In this document: piece by piece, positions 53,130 to 62,598 of the stretch | Layout: every line of letters starts with the position of its first letter | Position numbering within the stretch: the stretch's first letter is position 1 | Assembly (NCBI RefSeq): GCF_026262505.1 | Contig: NC_067206.1 | Coordinates: 19,799,319-19,863,318, forward strand | DNA: 64,000 nt | Direction: 5' to 3' | Origin: Trichomonas vaginalis G3 | Taxonomy: Eukaryota; Parabasalia; Trichomonadida; Trichomonadidae | Notes under the pieces: model-generated | What the model was told of the DNA's origin: nothing | Databases searched by the model: none | The model's input: only the letters and a program-made list of their open reading frames with translations | Translations under genes and position numbers: made by a program

Positions 53130-54725
53130 AATTAAAATACTTAGCAACCTAGTCCAATAATGTTAATCTTATCCCTTCTGAAAAGTATTCTCAAAAGTCA
53201 TAATTTTTCCTTTCTTGATATTTTTATTCCTATTGTGATTGTTTTTCTGACGGGTTTTTGAAAAATAATACCGTCATTTTTAAACAAATCAAATATAAAA
53301 GTGACACTTTTTAACATTGTTTCTCAAATAACGACTTTTGTTCTCATAACCAGGGTATGATATTTATGGTATAAGATTCTTTGTAGGTAATCTTGCAACT
53401 CTATGTTGTTTTCGAAAAAATGATGGGGGTAACAGGAATTGTGATTTAGAAAAATGTGTTGAACCCTATTTATATGTTTATTTAGTATAAGTTCTTGTTG
53501 TATATGAATATGGTAATGTGAATTGGTTTAAAAAAGATATATTCGCATGGGATGAGATTATCTAGATAAACAAAAATCAAAAATTTGTTGAGTGTCATTA
53601 TTTAAATACACGGATATTATGTTTTGTAGACTATTTATAGAAAAATGAAGATTATGATCAAATATATCTTTAATTATGTGCCAATTCTTATTTCACTCGA
53701 CTGGAGTTATCAAGGTGAGCTAGTTTAGAGTTTTCCCGATTTGCTAGAACAAATCTTGAGGTTCGATAAAAAATCTTTTTACCAGAATGAGATAATTCAT
53801 TTTAAATGTATTTATTAAGATTGGAGAACATTCTCCTGATTAATGATACATAGTAATTGCTTAAAATTCAAGATAAAAAATAACCTTAAAACGCATTTTC
53901 ATGGTTATTGATATTTACATTATTTATTTTGTTGTATTCGATTATTTATAAGTTTTTATTAAATGTGGTATTTGAGGATTGGGTAAAAACGAATACAAAT
54001 GTGCATATTTTAAAAATGTTGTATAAATATTACTTTGTTAGAATTTTGAAGTATTGTATTTTGGAGGATATATTCTTTCCCCGAGGTTCCCCATTTTTTA
54101 ACATATCTTATCGATTTATTTAAAAAATTTGGAAATCACATGTATCTTGTTAAGCTATTATTTAGCAATAATTAAAATTGGCATATCATAATTAAATAAT
54201 TAAAATTAAAATTAATAAAAAATAATATGAAATAAAATTTGGAGATTTTTTTTATGATGTTATCATACAAAAGAAAATTGGTTTATGCTTGTATATATTG
54301 TACATATAAATATCTGCATATTTTAATTAATATCATTTAATTTCAATCTGATATTTTTAGAATTATATTTGAATTTTCGTTATTTTCGAGAGAAACAATG
54401 CTTCATGGGAGATATCAATATGCTAAAGATATTCATTTGGTATTTTCGAAAAGTATTTAGTAGCAATCTTATAGTATTAATTCAATTTATTACTAAAATA
54501 TTTTTGGTATAATGGGATAGTATTGAAGATAAAAGGAATAGGTTCGAATCACAATAATCTTTTTTTTTAAAGTTTTGTTTACTTTTGCGAGCATCAATTT
54601 AAACAAAATTACTTTGATTAGAGTATAAAAAATATGCATTGAAACTAAAATGGTCGAGATGAACGGTTTGAAGCGGTTTAAAAAAAATGAGTCACATGCG
54701 AGATGCTACAGCTTGAAGCCTGTTT
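53130..54725. other. AT-rich DNA, no gene seen
   Basis: Only short low-complexity frames are present (for example near 53908). No RNA or repeat was recognised. Confidence 0.4.
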
Positions 54726-54729
54726 GGTT

Positions 54730-55615
54730 CCGTATCTTCGGCTCCTGAGTACTCACTAAGAACACCAAATTCCAGAAAAACACCTCCCTAGGTGAGCTTA
54801 AGCTGCCTGCATAGTTTGTCGATCGTTTGACAGACAAAGTGCTACAGTGCACTCTTGTCGGTCTGCATGTGCCATTCTAGTGGGCATTTGCCAGTGCAAA
54901 TCTCCAAGAATGACACACTATTCCGCAATCAGAAACTTATTGCGGAACTTTGACCGACAAAGTGCTACAGTGCACTCTTGTCGGTCACAGTGTCTCTTTT
55001 CTGGGAGATATTGTCACTGCATGTCTCCCAGAATGACACAATCTTATGCAATCTTATTCTGATTGCAAAACTTTGACCGACAAGAGTGTATTATTTCGCA
55101 TTTATCTCGTTATGTGATGCATATTTTCACGAACTGGCAGCAGAAATCGAATCACTTGTGCCAGAAGAATCAGATTACGTGGGGAAAATAGGTTTTGAAC
55201 GCTTAGATAGCGATATAATGAGACTTTATGAGGTGTGGTTTATAAATCTAAGCTTTCTGCTAATATATAATGATATCAAAATATGAAGTGCGCATATATG
55301 CGTTTTTATCACAGGTTTATATGTGGACGTAGCGCAGAAAGTCGGTAAAGGAGTTTGGTAAACGAGAAAAGTTATTTAAAATATGTAAAAAAGAAAAAAG
55401 ATGAAAATTATTAGAAAACTTATTTTTATAGTTAATATTGAGATAATAAGACTCATATGAACATTAACAGATGGATATGAGTATATTATGCATTTTTGCG
55501 GGTAAAAGTTTTGCAATCAGAATAAGATTGCATAAGATTGTGTCATTCTGGGAGACATGCAGAGGCAATGTCTCCCAGAATGACACATTGTGACCGACAA
55601 GAGTGCACAATACAC
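54730..55615 (+). mobile_element. Diverged copy of the satellite-associated hairpin element
   Basis: The conserved segment at 54730-54805 is followed by two diverged units (54827-55085). Then comes the body with its open frame (55086-55400), and a final inverted half unit (55505-55612). Hairpin 3 reads TTCCGCAAT/ATTGCGGAA in the first unit and TGCAATC/GATTGCA in the second, different from the 35-kb units yet still paired. The whole looks like a compact, older member of the family that was amplified at 35-41 kb. Confidence 0.7.
55086..55286 (+). other. Open frame in the repeat body, 66 aa, diverged copy
   Basis: Homologous to the 80-codon frame at 40206 and 40715. ESLVPEESDYVGKIGFERLD and IMRLYEV are retained, and the tail differs and stops earlier. 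Whether it encodes a protein is unknown. Confidence 0.3.
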
Positions 55616-55658
55616 GTAGCCGATGAAGTTACACTTTGTTATCTTTAACTTCTTGTTC

Positions 55659-55832
55659 ATATATTCGTAGTTCAGAACAATTCCCCGACTCATAAATTTT
55701 GTAAAGTTAATAAAAACAAAAATAAATGATTGTAAGGAACAATAATATCAAATAATGTAATGAATTATGGAATAACATATCAACTTTGACTTAAATCCAC
55801 ATTTCGCTTGTTACATTATGGGAAATTTGAAG
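55659..55832. repeat. 174-bp direct repeat, copy 2
   Basis: Repeat of 52388-52561 including the ankyrin start codon, here cut off after about 12 codons by unrelated sequence. Confidence 0.9.
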
Positions 55833-57123
55833 AAAATCAAAAGAAAAATCATGTACAAAATGATATAGAAAGAAATGCTGAAATCGATGATGATATTTTG
55901 CAGTTAGAAAAATGCATTTCGGCCATAAATAATATTTCAATTTCAGATATTGTTGACGAAAAACAGTTAGATTCACAATACAACGTAATAATACAAATAT
56001 TATCACAAAATATTTCATTAGTTATCAATCAAAACATTGAAGATCCTCTTATATCATTCATAATTTACAATCAGAATTTGTGAATATTGTACAAGGAGCA
56101 TCTGCATTACTTAGAGCATGCGCAAAAGACACTAATTGTAATCGTTTAATATTTATCCAAGATGATAATTTAAATGTAATCATTGGATTTCTCAAAGAAG
56201 GAAACAATTGTTTTGCGATTTCCAACATTTTTAGCGTAATCATTGAGCTTCTAAAAGACTAAGACACATCAGAGACAATTATTCAACAATAAATTTAGAA
56301 ATTTTAAGGGAAATACTAAATAATACAATGAATAAGATCATTCTAGTAGTTTTATATCCAAATGGCAATGTTTTAATGCTTAAAATTCTTGGTATAAGAC
56401 CAAAAACTATAATTTAGCAGATTTAATCAACTAATTCTTAACAATCCACATTAAATTTATTGATACTATTGCTGATCCAAATATTATTAAATTTTTTTGC
56501 TGTATTTAATATGTTCAATTTGATAAAGAATTAATATCAATATTGTTTAAATGGATGGATATTAATAGTCCAGATGTTCTAAATTTGATTATTAATATTA
56601 TTTGCAATAATAAATAACCTGGCGTTCCTCCATCGGATTTTATATTTAAAAGAATAATTGGATGCAAAGACTCACAACTATTTAATACCCTTTGTGATGC
56701 AGAAGTTGCTTTATGCAAAAGAAATCACAGACATTTAGAAATTATTTTAAAAGATAGCAATGAATTTATATCAGCACTTATTGCAATGGTTGATGAAAAT
56801 CCTTATAGTTTAGGAATACAAATAGCACGGTTTCTTACTTATTAATTAATCCAGAATTTATTTTATCATCTGGTGTATTAGGTGTTATATCTAGCTTTGT
56901 AGATTCAGCAGATTCAGTTGAATTTGTTGCTTCATTGTTTAATTTATTTAAAACACCTTTAATGACGCATCAAATATAAGAATTTTTGAATGAAAACTCT
57001 ATTATAGAAGAAATTGAATCATGCGCTGATAGCGATTTCCAAGATCTTGCTGATATTTCTTCAGAGTTTTTAGATGATATTGAAAAATATCAGAATTCAG
57101 AGGATTCAAATGAAAAATCATAG
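55808..57123 (+). pseudogene. Decayed helical-repeat (armadillo-like) gene
   Basis: Short frames on the plus strand follow one another in changing phase: 55808-56083, 56080-56262, then fragments to 57123. Segments such as NIVQGASALLRACAKDTN and NLNVIIGFLKEGNN, and a C-terminal FQDLADISSEFLDDIEKY, resemble the helical solenoid tails of trichomonad TKL kinases like the one at 5372-8833. No kinase domain remains. Stops and frameshifts are numerous, so this is a pseudogene. Confidence 0.55.
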
Positions 57124-57532
57124 AAATTCTTAATTTATTACTTGCTATTTTTTTATATTGAAAGAAATTTCATTTCCTATAAGAAGTGTATCAACTATCA
57201 ATGTTCATTCATTCAGAACTTTAATAATGCAGTTGTACATATATATTGCATCATAATTTTCTGGATCGTTAGATCAAATTTCCACCGTTATTAATAGATA
57301 GAATCGATATGTATGAAACAATCAAAACTCACATATTGAATAATGCATATAAATAGATAGAATCGATATTTGATATTTCGTGAAAATAATATCCCTTTAT
57401 TAAGGAATAACTATCCTACAAAGTTTGATTATGTACATATATAAAAATTATGCATAAAAACATTTTCTTCAAGTTAAAAATACTATATTAACAATATTGA
57501 GCATTGTTTTAAAAAAAAAAAAAAAAAAAAAA
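57124..57532. other. AT-rich DNA ending in a 22-A run
   Basis: No gene is seen. The poly-A run (57511-57532) directly precedes a GC-rich stretch that may be the left end of the second Maverick. Confidence 0.5.
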
Positions 57533-57609
57533 GGAGTGGGGCTTCCAGGGCTGCGCCCCTCTAGCCCCCTGAAGATGTTTAGTATAACACCAGGTCCCTC
57601 GGTTAAACG

Positions 57610-57653
57610 AACTTCTCTGAAAAAATGAGACAACATGACATTTTGACAACAGT
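57610..57653 (+). repeat. 44-bp segment shared with the arrays of Maverick 1
   Basis: AACTTCTCTGAAAAAATGAG and then ACAACATGACATTTTGACAACAG is identical to the core of each repeat unit at 22722-23662, here as a single copy near the element's left end and without the GGTCACC words. Conservation between otherwise diverged elements suggests a cis-acting site. Confidence 0.85.
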
Positions 57654-57778
57654 CCAGGAAGTCTTAACAAGATAGGATGGTTATTTTACAAAACCGACAA
57701 GACCTTAACCGAGTAGTTTTCATGTTTTGTCACTTTTCTGTCACTTTTCAGGAAAAAAACATTTTTATTAAATATAAA

Positions 57779-58597
57779 ATGAATTTTACAAAACCACCGT
57801 TACCCTTCTTTGGAAATAAGAGTAGATGTAAAGATATTCTATTGAGAGAACTTAAGAAACTACCGAATGGTCTAACATTTGTAGACTTGTTCGGTGGAAG
57901 TTTCTATATATCCCATTTGTGCCATACCGTATTCCCAGACTCAAAGATTATATGCAATGACTTCGACAACTATATGAACCGTCTCAAACATATACCAGAC
58001 ACAAACAAAATATTGAAAGAGTTAAAAGAAAAGATACCTATAGGTAAGATGGAACGTATACCATTAGATAAGAAAAATATTGTCAGAGAGGTTTTGAAAA
58101 AAGCAGAGTATATAGACTGGGATAGTATATCTGCTAGACTATTATATAGTGGTTCTATAAGAGTTCATGACATTGAAACACTTATGTCAAACGTTTTATA
58201 TCTTAACTATACAAATGTTTTCAAAGAGAACATAGAAAAATATATTGAGGGTATAGAGTTTGTGAGATGTCATTGGACAGAGTTGTATGAAAAATTTAAA
58301 GACAAGGAAAATGTTTTCTTTATAGTAGACCCGCCGTTCTATAACACATACGATTTTCAATACCAAGTAGACTGGACTTTGAGAGACTCTTTAGAAACTT
58401 TAGACGTTTTACATAACCATCCATGCTTTTACTTTACATCCGATAAAAGTGGTTTGGAAAGTGTCATGAGATGGTTAGAGGACATACATGACTATGAGTT
58501 TAGATATGACAAGATAGAATATGAGAGAGGTCCTATAAACCGGAGAAAGTGTCATAACAAAGAAATTTTACTAGTAAGTAAATGTGGTTTGAAATAG
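57779..58597 (+). CDS. DNA N6-adenine methyltransferase (Dam/D12 class)
   Basis: The protein has 272 residues when started at ATG 57779, which has the T-run leader (TTTTTAT plus 10 nt). The in-frame ATG 34 codons upstream has none. FFGNKSR (10-16) is the N-terminal SAM-binding motif, DLFGGS (36-41) is motif I, and DPPF (184-187) is the catalytic motif IV, with Phe in place of the more usual Tyr. This order is that of the Dam/D12 adenine methyltransferases. Trichomonas vaginalis is known to carry 6mA and many such enzymes, some in Mavericks. It could mark the element's DNA or act on host chromatin, which is inference. Confidence 0.9.
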   Translation: MNFTKPPLPFFGNKSRCKDILLRELKKLPNGLTFVDLFGGSFYISHLCHTVFPDSKIICNDFDNYMNRLKHIPDTNKILKELKEKIPIGKMERIPLDKKNIVREVLKKAEYIDWDSISARLLYSGSIRVHDIETLMSNVLYLNYTNVFKENIEKYIEGIEFVRCHWTELYEKFKDKENVFFIVDPPFYNTYDFQYQVDWTLRDSLETLDVLHNHPCFYFTSDKSGLESVMRWLEDIHDYEFRYDKIEYERGPINRRKCHNKEILLVSKCGLK

Positions 58598-58713
58598 GAC
58601 TACTTGTTTTAGGTTTTTTCCATTGTGTCATTTATTTATTTGACGTGGCAGAAAAGTACAGAGAATATGAAGATGAACCATTGCCTGCAAATGTTCAGCA
58701 TATGTACTCGTAA
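58582..58713 (+). CDS. Small membrane protein, 43 aa
   Basis: The frame overlaps the methyltransferase end by 16 nt. Residues 4-20 (EIGLLVLGFFHCVIYLF) form one membrane-spanning helix, followed by an acidic tail (EKYREYEDEP). No leader precedes it, so it is probably translated from the methyltransferase transcript. Function unknown. Confidence 0.5.
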   Translation: MWFEIGLLVLGFFHCVIYLFDVAEKYREYEDEPLPANVQHMYS

Positions 58714-58736
58714 GAGATATTTTTATCTAATATTAA

Positions 58737-59099
58737 ATGGACGCACAGAACTTAGCAAATGCACAGCAACCTGGACAACCAAACCCAGAGAATATTCCAA
58801 ATGAAGTTAGAATACAAACTGCAATGGCAAACTATGGTCAAGTGCCAACAGATGTACAAATGCAAACTGCCATGTCAAATGACGCTGCGTTAGGTTTGCC
58901 ACCATGGTATGCAAATATGAGATGGAAAGAGTTTTATACAAACCCTGAAGTGGGATATAAACAACTCTATGCAGATGACGCGAACACAGGAGTTGACCCA
59001 GAATATGTTTTCTACCAGAGGAGAAACAGAATGTATGAGCTCCAGTTAAAGAATGCTATGGAACTCAACAGGAAACGTAAGAGACTAGGTGGACATTAG
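58737..59099 (+). CDS. Maverick hypothetical protein, 120 aa
   Basis: The N-terminal half is Gln/Asn/Pro-rich and contains an internal near-repeat (VRIQTAMAN and VQMQTAMSN). The second half has aromatic residues (PPWYANMRWKEFYTN) and a basic C-terminus (MELNRKRKRLGGH) that could bind DNA. The family is unknown. The leader TTTTTAT plus 10 nt supports the start. Confidence 0.65.
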   Translation: MDAQNLANAQQPGQPNPENIPNEVRIQTAMANYGQVPTDVQMQTAMSNDAALGLPPWYANMRWKEFYTNPEVGYKQLYADDANTGVDPEYVFYQRRNRMYELQLKNAMELNRKRKRLGGH

Positions 59100-59116
59100 A
59101 TTTTTACATATAGTAA

Positions 59117-59359
59117 ATGGGTTTCTTCAGTAGTATTGGAAACTTCTTCAGAAGAGTTGGAAGAGGTATATGGAATGGAATAAAAACCGTAGGAAGAGGA
59201 ATTTGGAACGGAGTCAAAAATATAGGTAAAAGAGTAGGTCAGTTTGTTGGTATTATACCTAAAGACCCTGAACCAGAAGAACAAGCTCCTGTTATACAAC
59301 AGCCTGAACCTGCACCACAGTCTAGTTGGCAACCAAATCCAACACCTCAACCGTATTAA
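59117..59359 (+). CDS. Small amphipathic virion-type protein, 80 aa
   Basis: A repeated basic amphipathic helix (FRRVGRGIWNGIKTVGRGIWNGVKNIG, residues 11-37) is followed by a Pro/Gln-rich tail. It parallels the 78- and 71-residue proteins of element 1 in design rather than sequence. A minor, membrane- or DNA-interacting virion role is inferred. The leader TTTTTAC plus 9 nt is present. The stop lies 3 bp from the end of the convergent minor capsid gene. Confidence 0.6.
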   Translation: MGFFSSIGNFFRRVGRGIWNGIKTVGRGIWNGVKNIGKRVGQFVGIIPKDPEPEEQAPVIQQPEPAPQSSWQPNPTPQPY

Positions 59360-59362
59360 AAA

Positions 59363-60210
59363 TTATATTTTTACCGTTCGATAGTAGTTGTATATGAGAC
59401 TAAGTTCTAAGTAAAACGCATGGTATAATGGAACTATTCTCTTTCTTCCATCTGTTGTAAACCATACTTGAAAGTCTGAAATACTTCCACTTGGTGGTTC
59501 ATATAGCTTTGTAGGTTTTTCGTAAAAGTCATTTGCCAAGCATAAAAAAGAGTTTTGGGCGCCAGAAAATGAAGCATGAACTATAATAGCATCTGAGTCG
59601 AAAACATTTTCATATGTTCCATTAGGGTTTTCGACTTCATAAAAGTCTGGGTGTACTGGATATTCTGCAGGCTGATTTAACATCCTCAAAAATCTATACC
59701 ATGCCAAGTTGTTATATTTTGTAGAAATATAAACGTTTTCTCCAAGGTCTTCTATTCTATTGATTTTAACAGTTGCATTTTTCCTGTCATATATAATATC
59801 GAGATGGTACTCTCCTTCGTCAATGTTGTACTGTTTTGCATATTCGAGATAGATATCGTTTATTTTTTCTTGAAAAGCTTGAAGAGTTGTTTCTAAGTTT
59901 ACAAGCAAACTAACTTGTAAAAGTTTTCCCTGTTCAAATTTCTCATACGTACGTTTTTCTTTGTTATAGTATCGAATTTCAAAACCGACCGTAAATGGGA
60001 AACCATGTATGGCTTCTGAAATGAACTTCATTCTACGAAAGCCAACAGCTTTTGTGACGGATGGGTCTCTTAACCATCTTAATGGGTAGTCAAAACGATA
60101 GCCTTCATGCTTTACGGTCTCTGTCTCAAACTTTTGACCGACATTCGTAAAAGTTCATCTAATGGTTTAGTTGTAGCAACTCTAGAAGTTTCTTTTTCTA
60201 TTGGAAGCAT
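59363..60210 (-). CDS. Minor capsid (penton-type) protein, with an N-terminal frameshift
   Basis: The main frame (222 residues from 60031) carries the Maverick minor-capsid pattern also found in element 1. Upstream the sense continues (FETETVKHEGYRFDYPLRW) and passes, through a one-base shift near 60147, to a frame starting at ATG 60210 (MLPIEKETSRVATT) that has a leader (TTTTTAT plus 12 nt). The full product would be about 282 residues. The lesion is a missing A in a TTTTA run, so a sequencing error or real inactivation are both possible. The start is 18 bp from the divergent fibre start. Confidence 0.7.
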
Positions 60211-60228
60211 ATTTTATCTAGAATAAAA
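60211..60228. promoter_or_regulatory. 18-bp divergent promoter
   Basis: ATTTTATCTAGAATAAAA separates the opposing start codons of the minor capsid gene and the fibre. It is nearly palindromic around TCTAGA, and each strand presents a T-run/TA/ATG leader that reaches into the other gene's start. Confidence 0.6.
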
Positions 60229-61626
60229 ATGTCAAATGAAACAGCGTCTATGAGAGAAATACAACACAACCGACAACTCATTATACAAGCTCTAAATAAG
60301 AACACAACAAACTTTTCAAACTATTCTAAGATATCTGAGTCATTGAAAGAAGGAAACTTAAAACTGACGATAAACCCAATGACAGACGAGTTTCTGTTTC
60401 AAGACAGTAAGAACCATACTGTTTGTATAAATCCAACAAAAGGAACTTTAAACGAGAAACCTATAAAAGAACTTCTTTTGAAAGCAGATATTGACAACAA
60501 AGCTGACAAAGAATATGTAGACGATGCAATAGCAAAAGAAGAAGAAAGAGCTAACAAAGCTTATGCAACGAAAGAACATACTCATCCTGAACTAGCAGAC
60601 AAAACATATGTTGACAATAAAATGTCAAGTGAAGTGACAAGAGCTGAAAACGAATATTCTAAAAAGACTCATACACATACCATTGCAAATATTGCAAACT
60701 TACAAGAAACCTTAAACAGGAAAAGTGACGTTGGACATACACATACCATTGCAAATATTGCAAACTTACAAGAAACCTTAAACAGGAAAAGTGACGTTGG
60801 ACATACACATACCATTGCAAATATTGCAAACTTACAAGAAACCTTAAACAGGAAAAGTGACGTTGGACATACACATACCATTGCAAATATTGCAAACTTA
60901 CAAGAAACCTTAAACAGGAAAAGTGACGTTGGACATACACATGACTTCTTCACAACTGTTGCTATAGAAAATATTGAAGGAACGGTTGAAGAAACTGGTG
61001 GGGATGTATTATATTGGAAACCTCCTAACTTTCCACAAGGTTTAACATCGGATGAAGACATAACAACGATGAAATACATTAGATGTAGAAATGTTTTTGT
61101 CATGGAGGATGAAAACAAAGTTAAATTCACTGCTCAAGATTTATATGATAAAAAAGCTGACAAAACAGAGCTTCAAACGTTAAAGACAGAAATACTTCAA
61201 ACAGTATATCCTATAGGCTCTATTTATACGTCAATGAACTCTACCAGACCAGAAGTAGTACTTGGTTTTGGAACTTGGACTCAAATAGTCGACAGGTTTT
61301 TGTATTGTGCAAACTCTTCAAAGGAAACAGGTGGAAGTAAAACGATTTCAGGTGAAAATTTACCTGCACACAGTCACTACATAGATTTAAGTACATCTCA
61401 AGCAGGTTGGCATAAGCATAGATATTGGGATTGGTCAGCAATGACAAAAGGTAAAGGATATGATGTTAAAGACAACGTTAAGTTTGCTATAAATTGTTTC
61501 TGGAGTAACACTGAGGGAGGAGGAAACCATATACATCGCGTTTCAGGGTATACGCAAACAACGGGACAAAGTAAAGACTACATGCCACCTTACATGACAG
61601 TTTACGCATGGTATAGAATTGCTTAG
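60229..61626 (+). CDS. Phage-like trimeric fibre protein
   Basis: The protein has 465 residues. A short head is followed by shaft units NKADKEYVD and ADKTYVD. Four perfect 22-residue repeats come next (HTHTIANIANLQETLNRKSD, 66 bp each, 60669-60935). Such GHTHT(I) repeats are typical of phage tail fibres, where HxH motifs of three chains can coordinate a metal ion, as in the T4 gp37 tip. The last ~130 residues are the collar/tip domain (YPIGSIYTSM, FGTWTQIVDRFLYC, ENLPAHSH, YMPPYMTVYAWYR), nearly identical to that of element 1. It converges with the integrase, with stops overlapping by 4 nt. Host attachment is the likely role. Confidence 0.85.
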   Translation: MSNETASMREIQHNRQLIIQALNKNTTNFSNYSKISESLKEGNLKLTINPMTDEFLFQDSKNHTVCINPTKGTLNEKPIKELLLKADIDNKADKEYVDDAIAKEEERANKAYATKEHTHPELADKTYVDNKMSSEVTRAENEYSKKTHTHTIANIANLQETLNRKSDVGHTHTIANIANLQETLNRKSDVGHTHTIANIANLQETLNRKSDVGHTHTIANIANLQETLNRKSDVGHTHDFFTTVAIENIEGTVEETGGDVLYWKPPNFPQGLTSDEDITTMKYIRCRNVFVMEDENKVKFTAQDLYDKKADKTELQTLKTEILQTVYPIGSIYTSMNSTRPEVVLGFGTWTQIVDRFLYCANSSKETGGSKTISGENLPAHSHYIDLSTSQAGWHKHRYWDWSAMTKGKGYDVKDNVKFAINCFWSNTEGGGNHIHRVSGYTQTTGQSKDYMPPYMTVYAWYRIA

Positions 61627-62582
61627 TCGTCATTTTCAACTTCTTTAGCATATTCGTCAGGAGTTGTCTTATATTTGTTAGGAACTGTCTTTGAAAGTAT
61701 ACCACCTTGAACTTTGACAAGTTTGAAACGAGGTCTGACAATAGTAGTTTTATCTTCTGCTTGCAGTCTGTACATTTTGCCATGTTTGCCTAAAACTTCA
61801 TAATATTCTCTTGTATACTTTCTTCTATTTTTACGAACACGAACGTGAGTACCTGTCGAGTTCCCATTGTTGTCATAGTCAATAGTATTTTCATATGGGT
61901 CGCGTTTAGGTATTTCTATTTTTACTTTGTCGCCTTTCTTAAGTTTGAAGCCCGGCATTCTTTCTTGTTTGTCTCTTTTGACTAAACTATTAAATATATA
62001 GTCTTTCTCTAAGTCAGGGTTGTTTTTCATTTCTTCGGGGGAGTGGTTTCCCAAACCTTTTTGTTTACGGCTATTGTAAATATTTAAAACTTGTCTCATC
62101 TTTGCCATGGAGAAGTGTCTATATTTGTCGTCATATGACATTTCATTTGCTTCACCACCTTGTGGTTGGTTTAAGTCTCTTAAGATTTTTATACAACTGT
62201 CAATGACACCAAGAGCAGAATGGTTTTGGTCGACAATGAAATATTGGTTTACATTTTTTGAACGCAGATAGTTTTTAATATCGTCTGATTTGAAAGAACT
62301 TTCACAGTCAGATGTCAGTTTTGTTGGATGGTATTTGTCAACGAAGATTGTCAAAGCAGTTTTCACATCTAAAATATTTTTAGACCATAATGGTATGGCT
62401 TCACAGTATCTTGTGTTTTGACCAACAAATATTAGCCAGTATGGTGGTCCATCTTCTCTATACCTCGGAATGTTTTCCAAGATATCCATAAACCAAGCAT
62501 TTGGTGTTGAACTAAAGATTTTTACCATGAGTGCTTTCTTTGTCGCTTTAGAAACATACGGGTCCTTGTTTGAATTCGTCAT
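61623..62582 (-). CDS. Retroviral-type integrase of Maverick 2
   Basis: The protein has 319 residues and is intact. Catalytic acids: Asp33 in WFMDIL, Asp92 in LTSDCESSF and Asp128 in ALGVIDSCIKILRD. The spacing of 35 between the last two is the canonical DX35E distance, but Asp replaces Glu, as also in element 1. The C-terminal third has a basic linker and an SH3/chromo-like segment (KLKKGDKVKIEI...REYYEVLGKHGKMYRLQ). The enzyme catalyses element end processing and strand transfer. Its ATG is 16 bp from the divergent small virion gene. Confidence 0.87.
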   Translation of the reverse strand: MTNSNKDPYVSKATKKALMVKIFSSTPNAWFMDILENIPRYREDGPPYWLIFVGQNTRYCEAIPLWSKNILDVKTALTIFVDKYHPTKLTSDCESSFKSDDIKNYLRSKNVNQYFIVDQNHSALGVIDSCIKILRDLNQPQGGEANEMSYDDKYRHFSMAKMRQVLNIYNSRKQKGLGNHSPEEMKNNPDLEKDYIFNSLVKRDKQERMPGFKLKKGDKVKIEIPKRDPYENTIDYDNNGNSTGTHVRVRKNRRKYTREYYEVLGKHGKMYRLQAEDKTTIVRPRFKLVKVQGGILSKTVPNKYKTTPDEYAKEVENDD

Positions 62583-62598
62583 TTTTAACCCATAAGAA

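Noticed and set aside
53908-54123. 71-codon hydrophobic open frame
   Set aside because: Low-complexity AT-rich composition, no leader or motif, and a length expected by chance.
54700-54805. tRNA-like fold around GGTTCCGTATC and the neighbouring stem
   Set aside because: No acceptor stem, D or T loop consensus could be fitted. The segment is better explained as the conserved border of the hairpin element.
60659-61130. Cys-rich repetitive frames antisense to the fibre repeats
   Set aside because: They are the reverse reading of the four 66-bp fibre repeats. Conservation is explained by the plus-strand protein.
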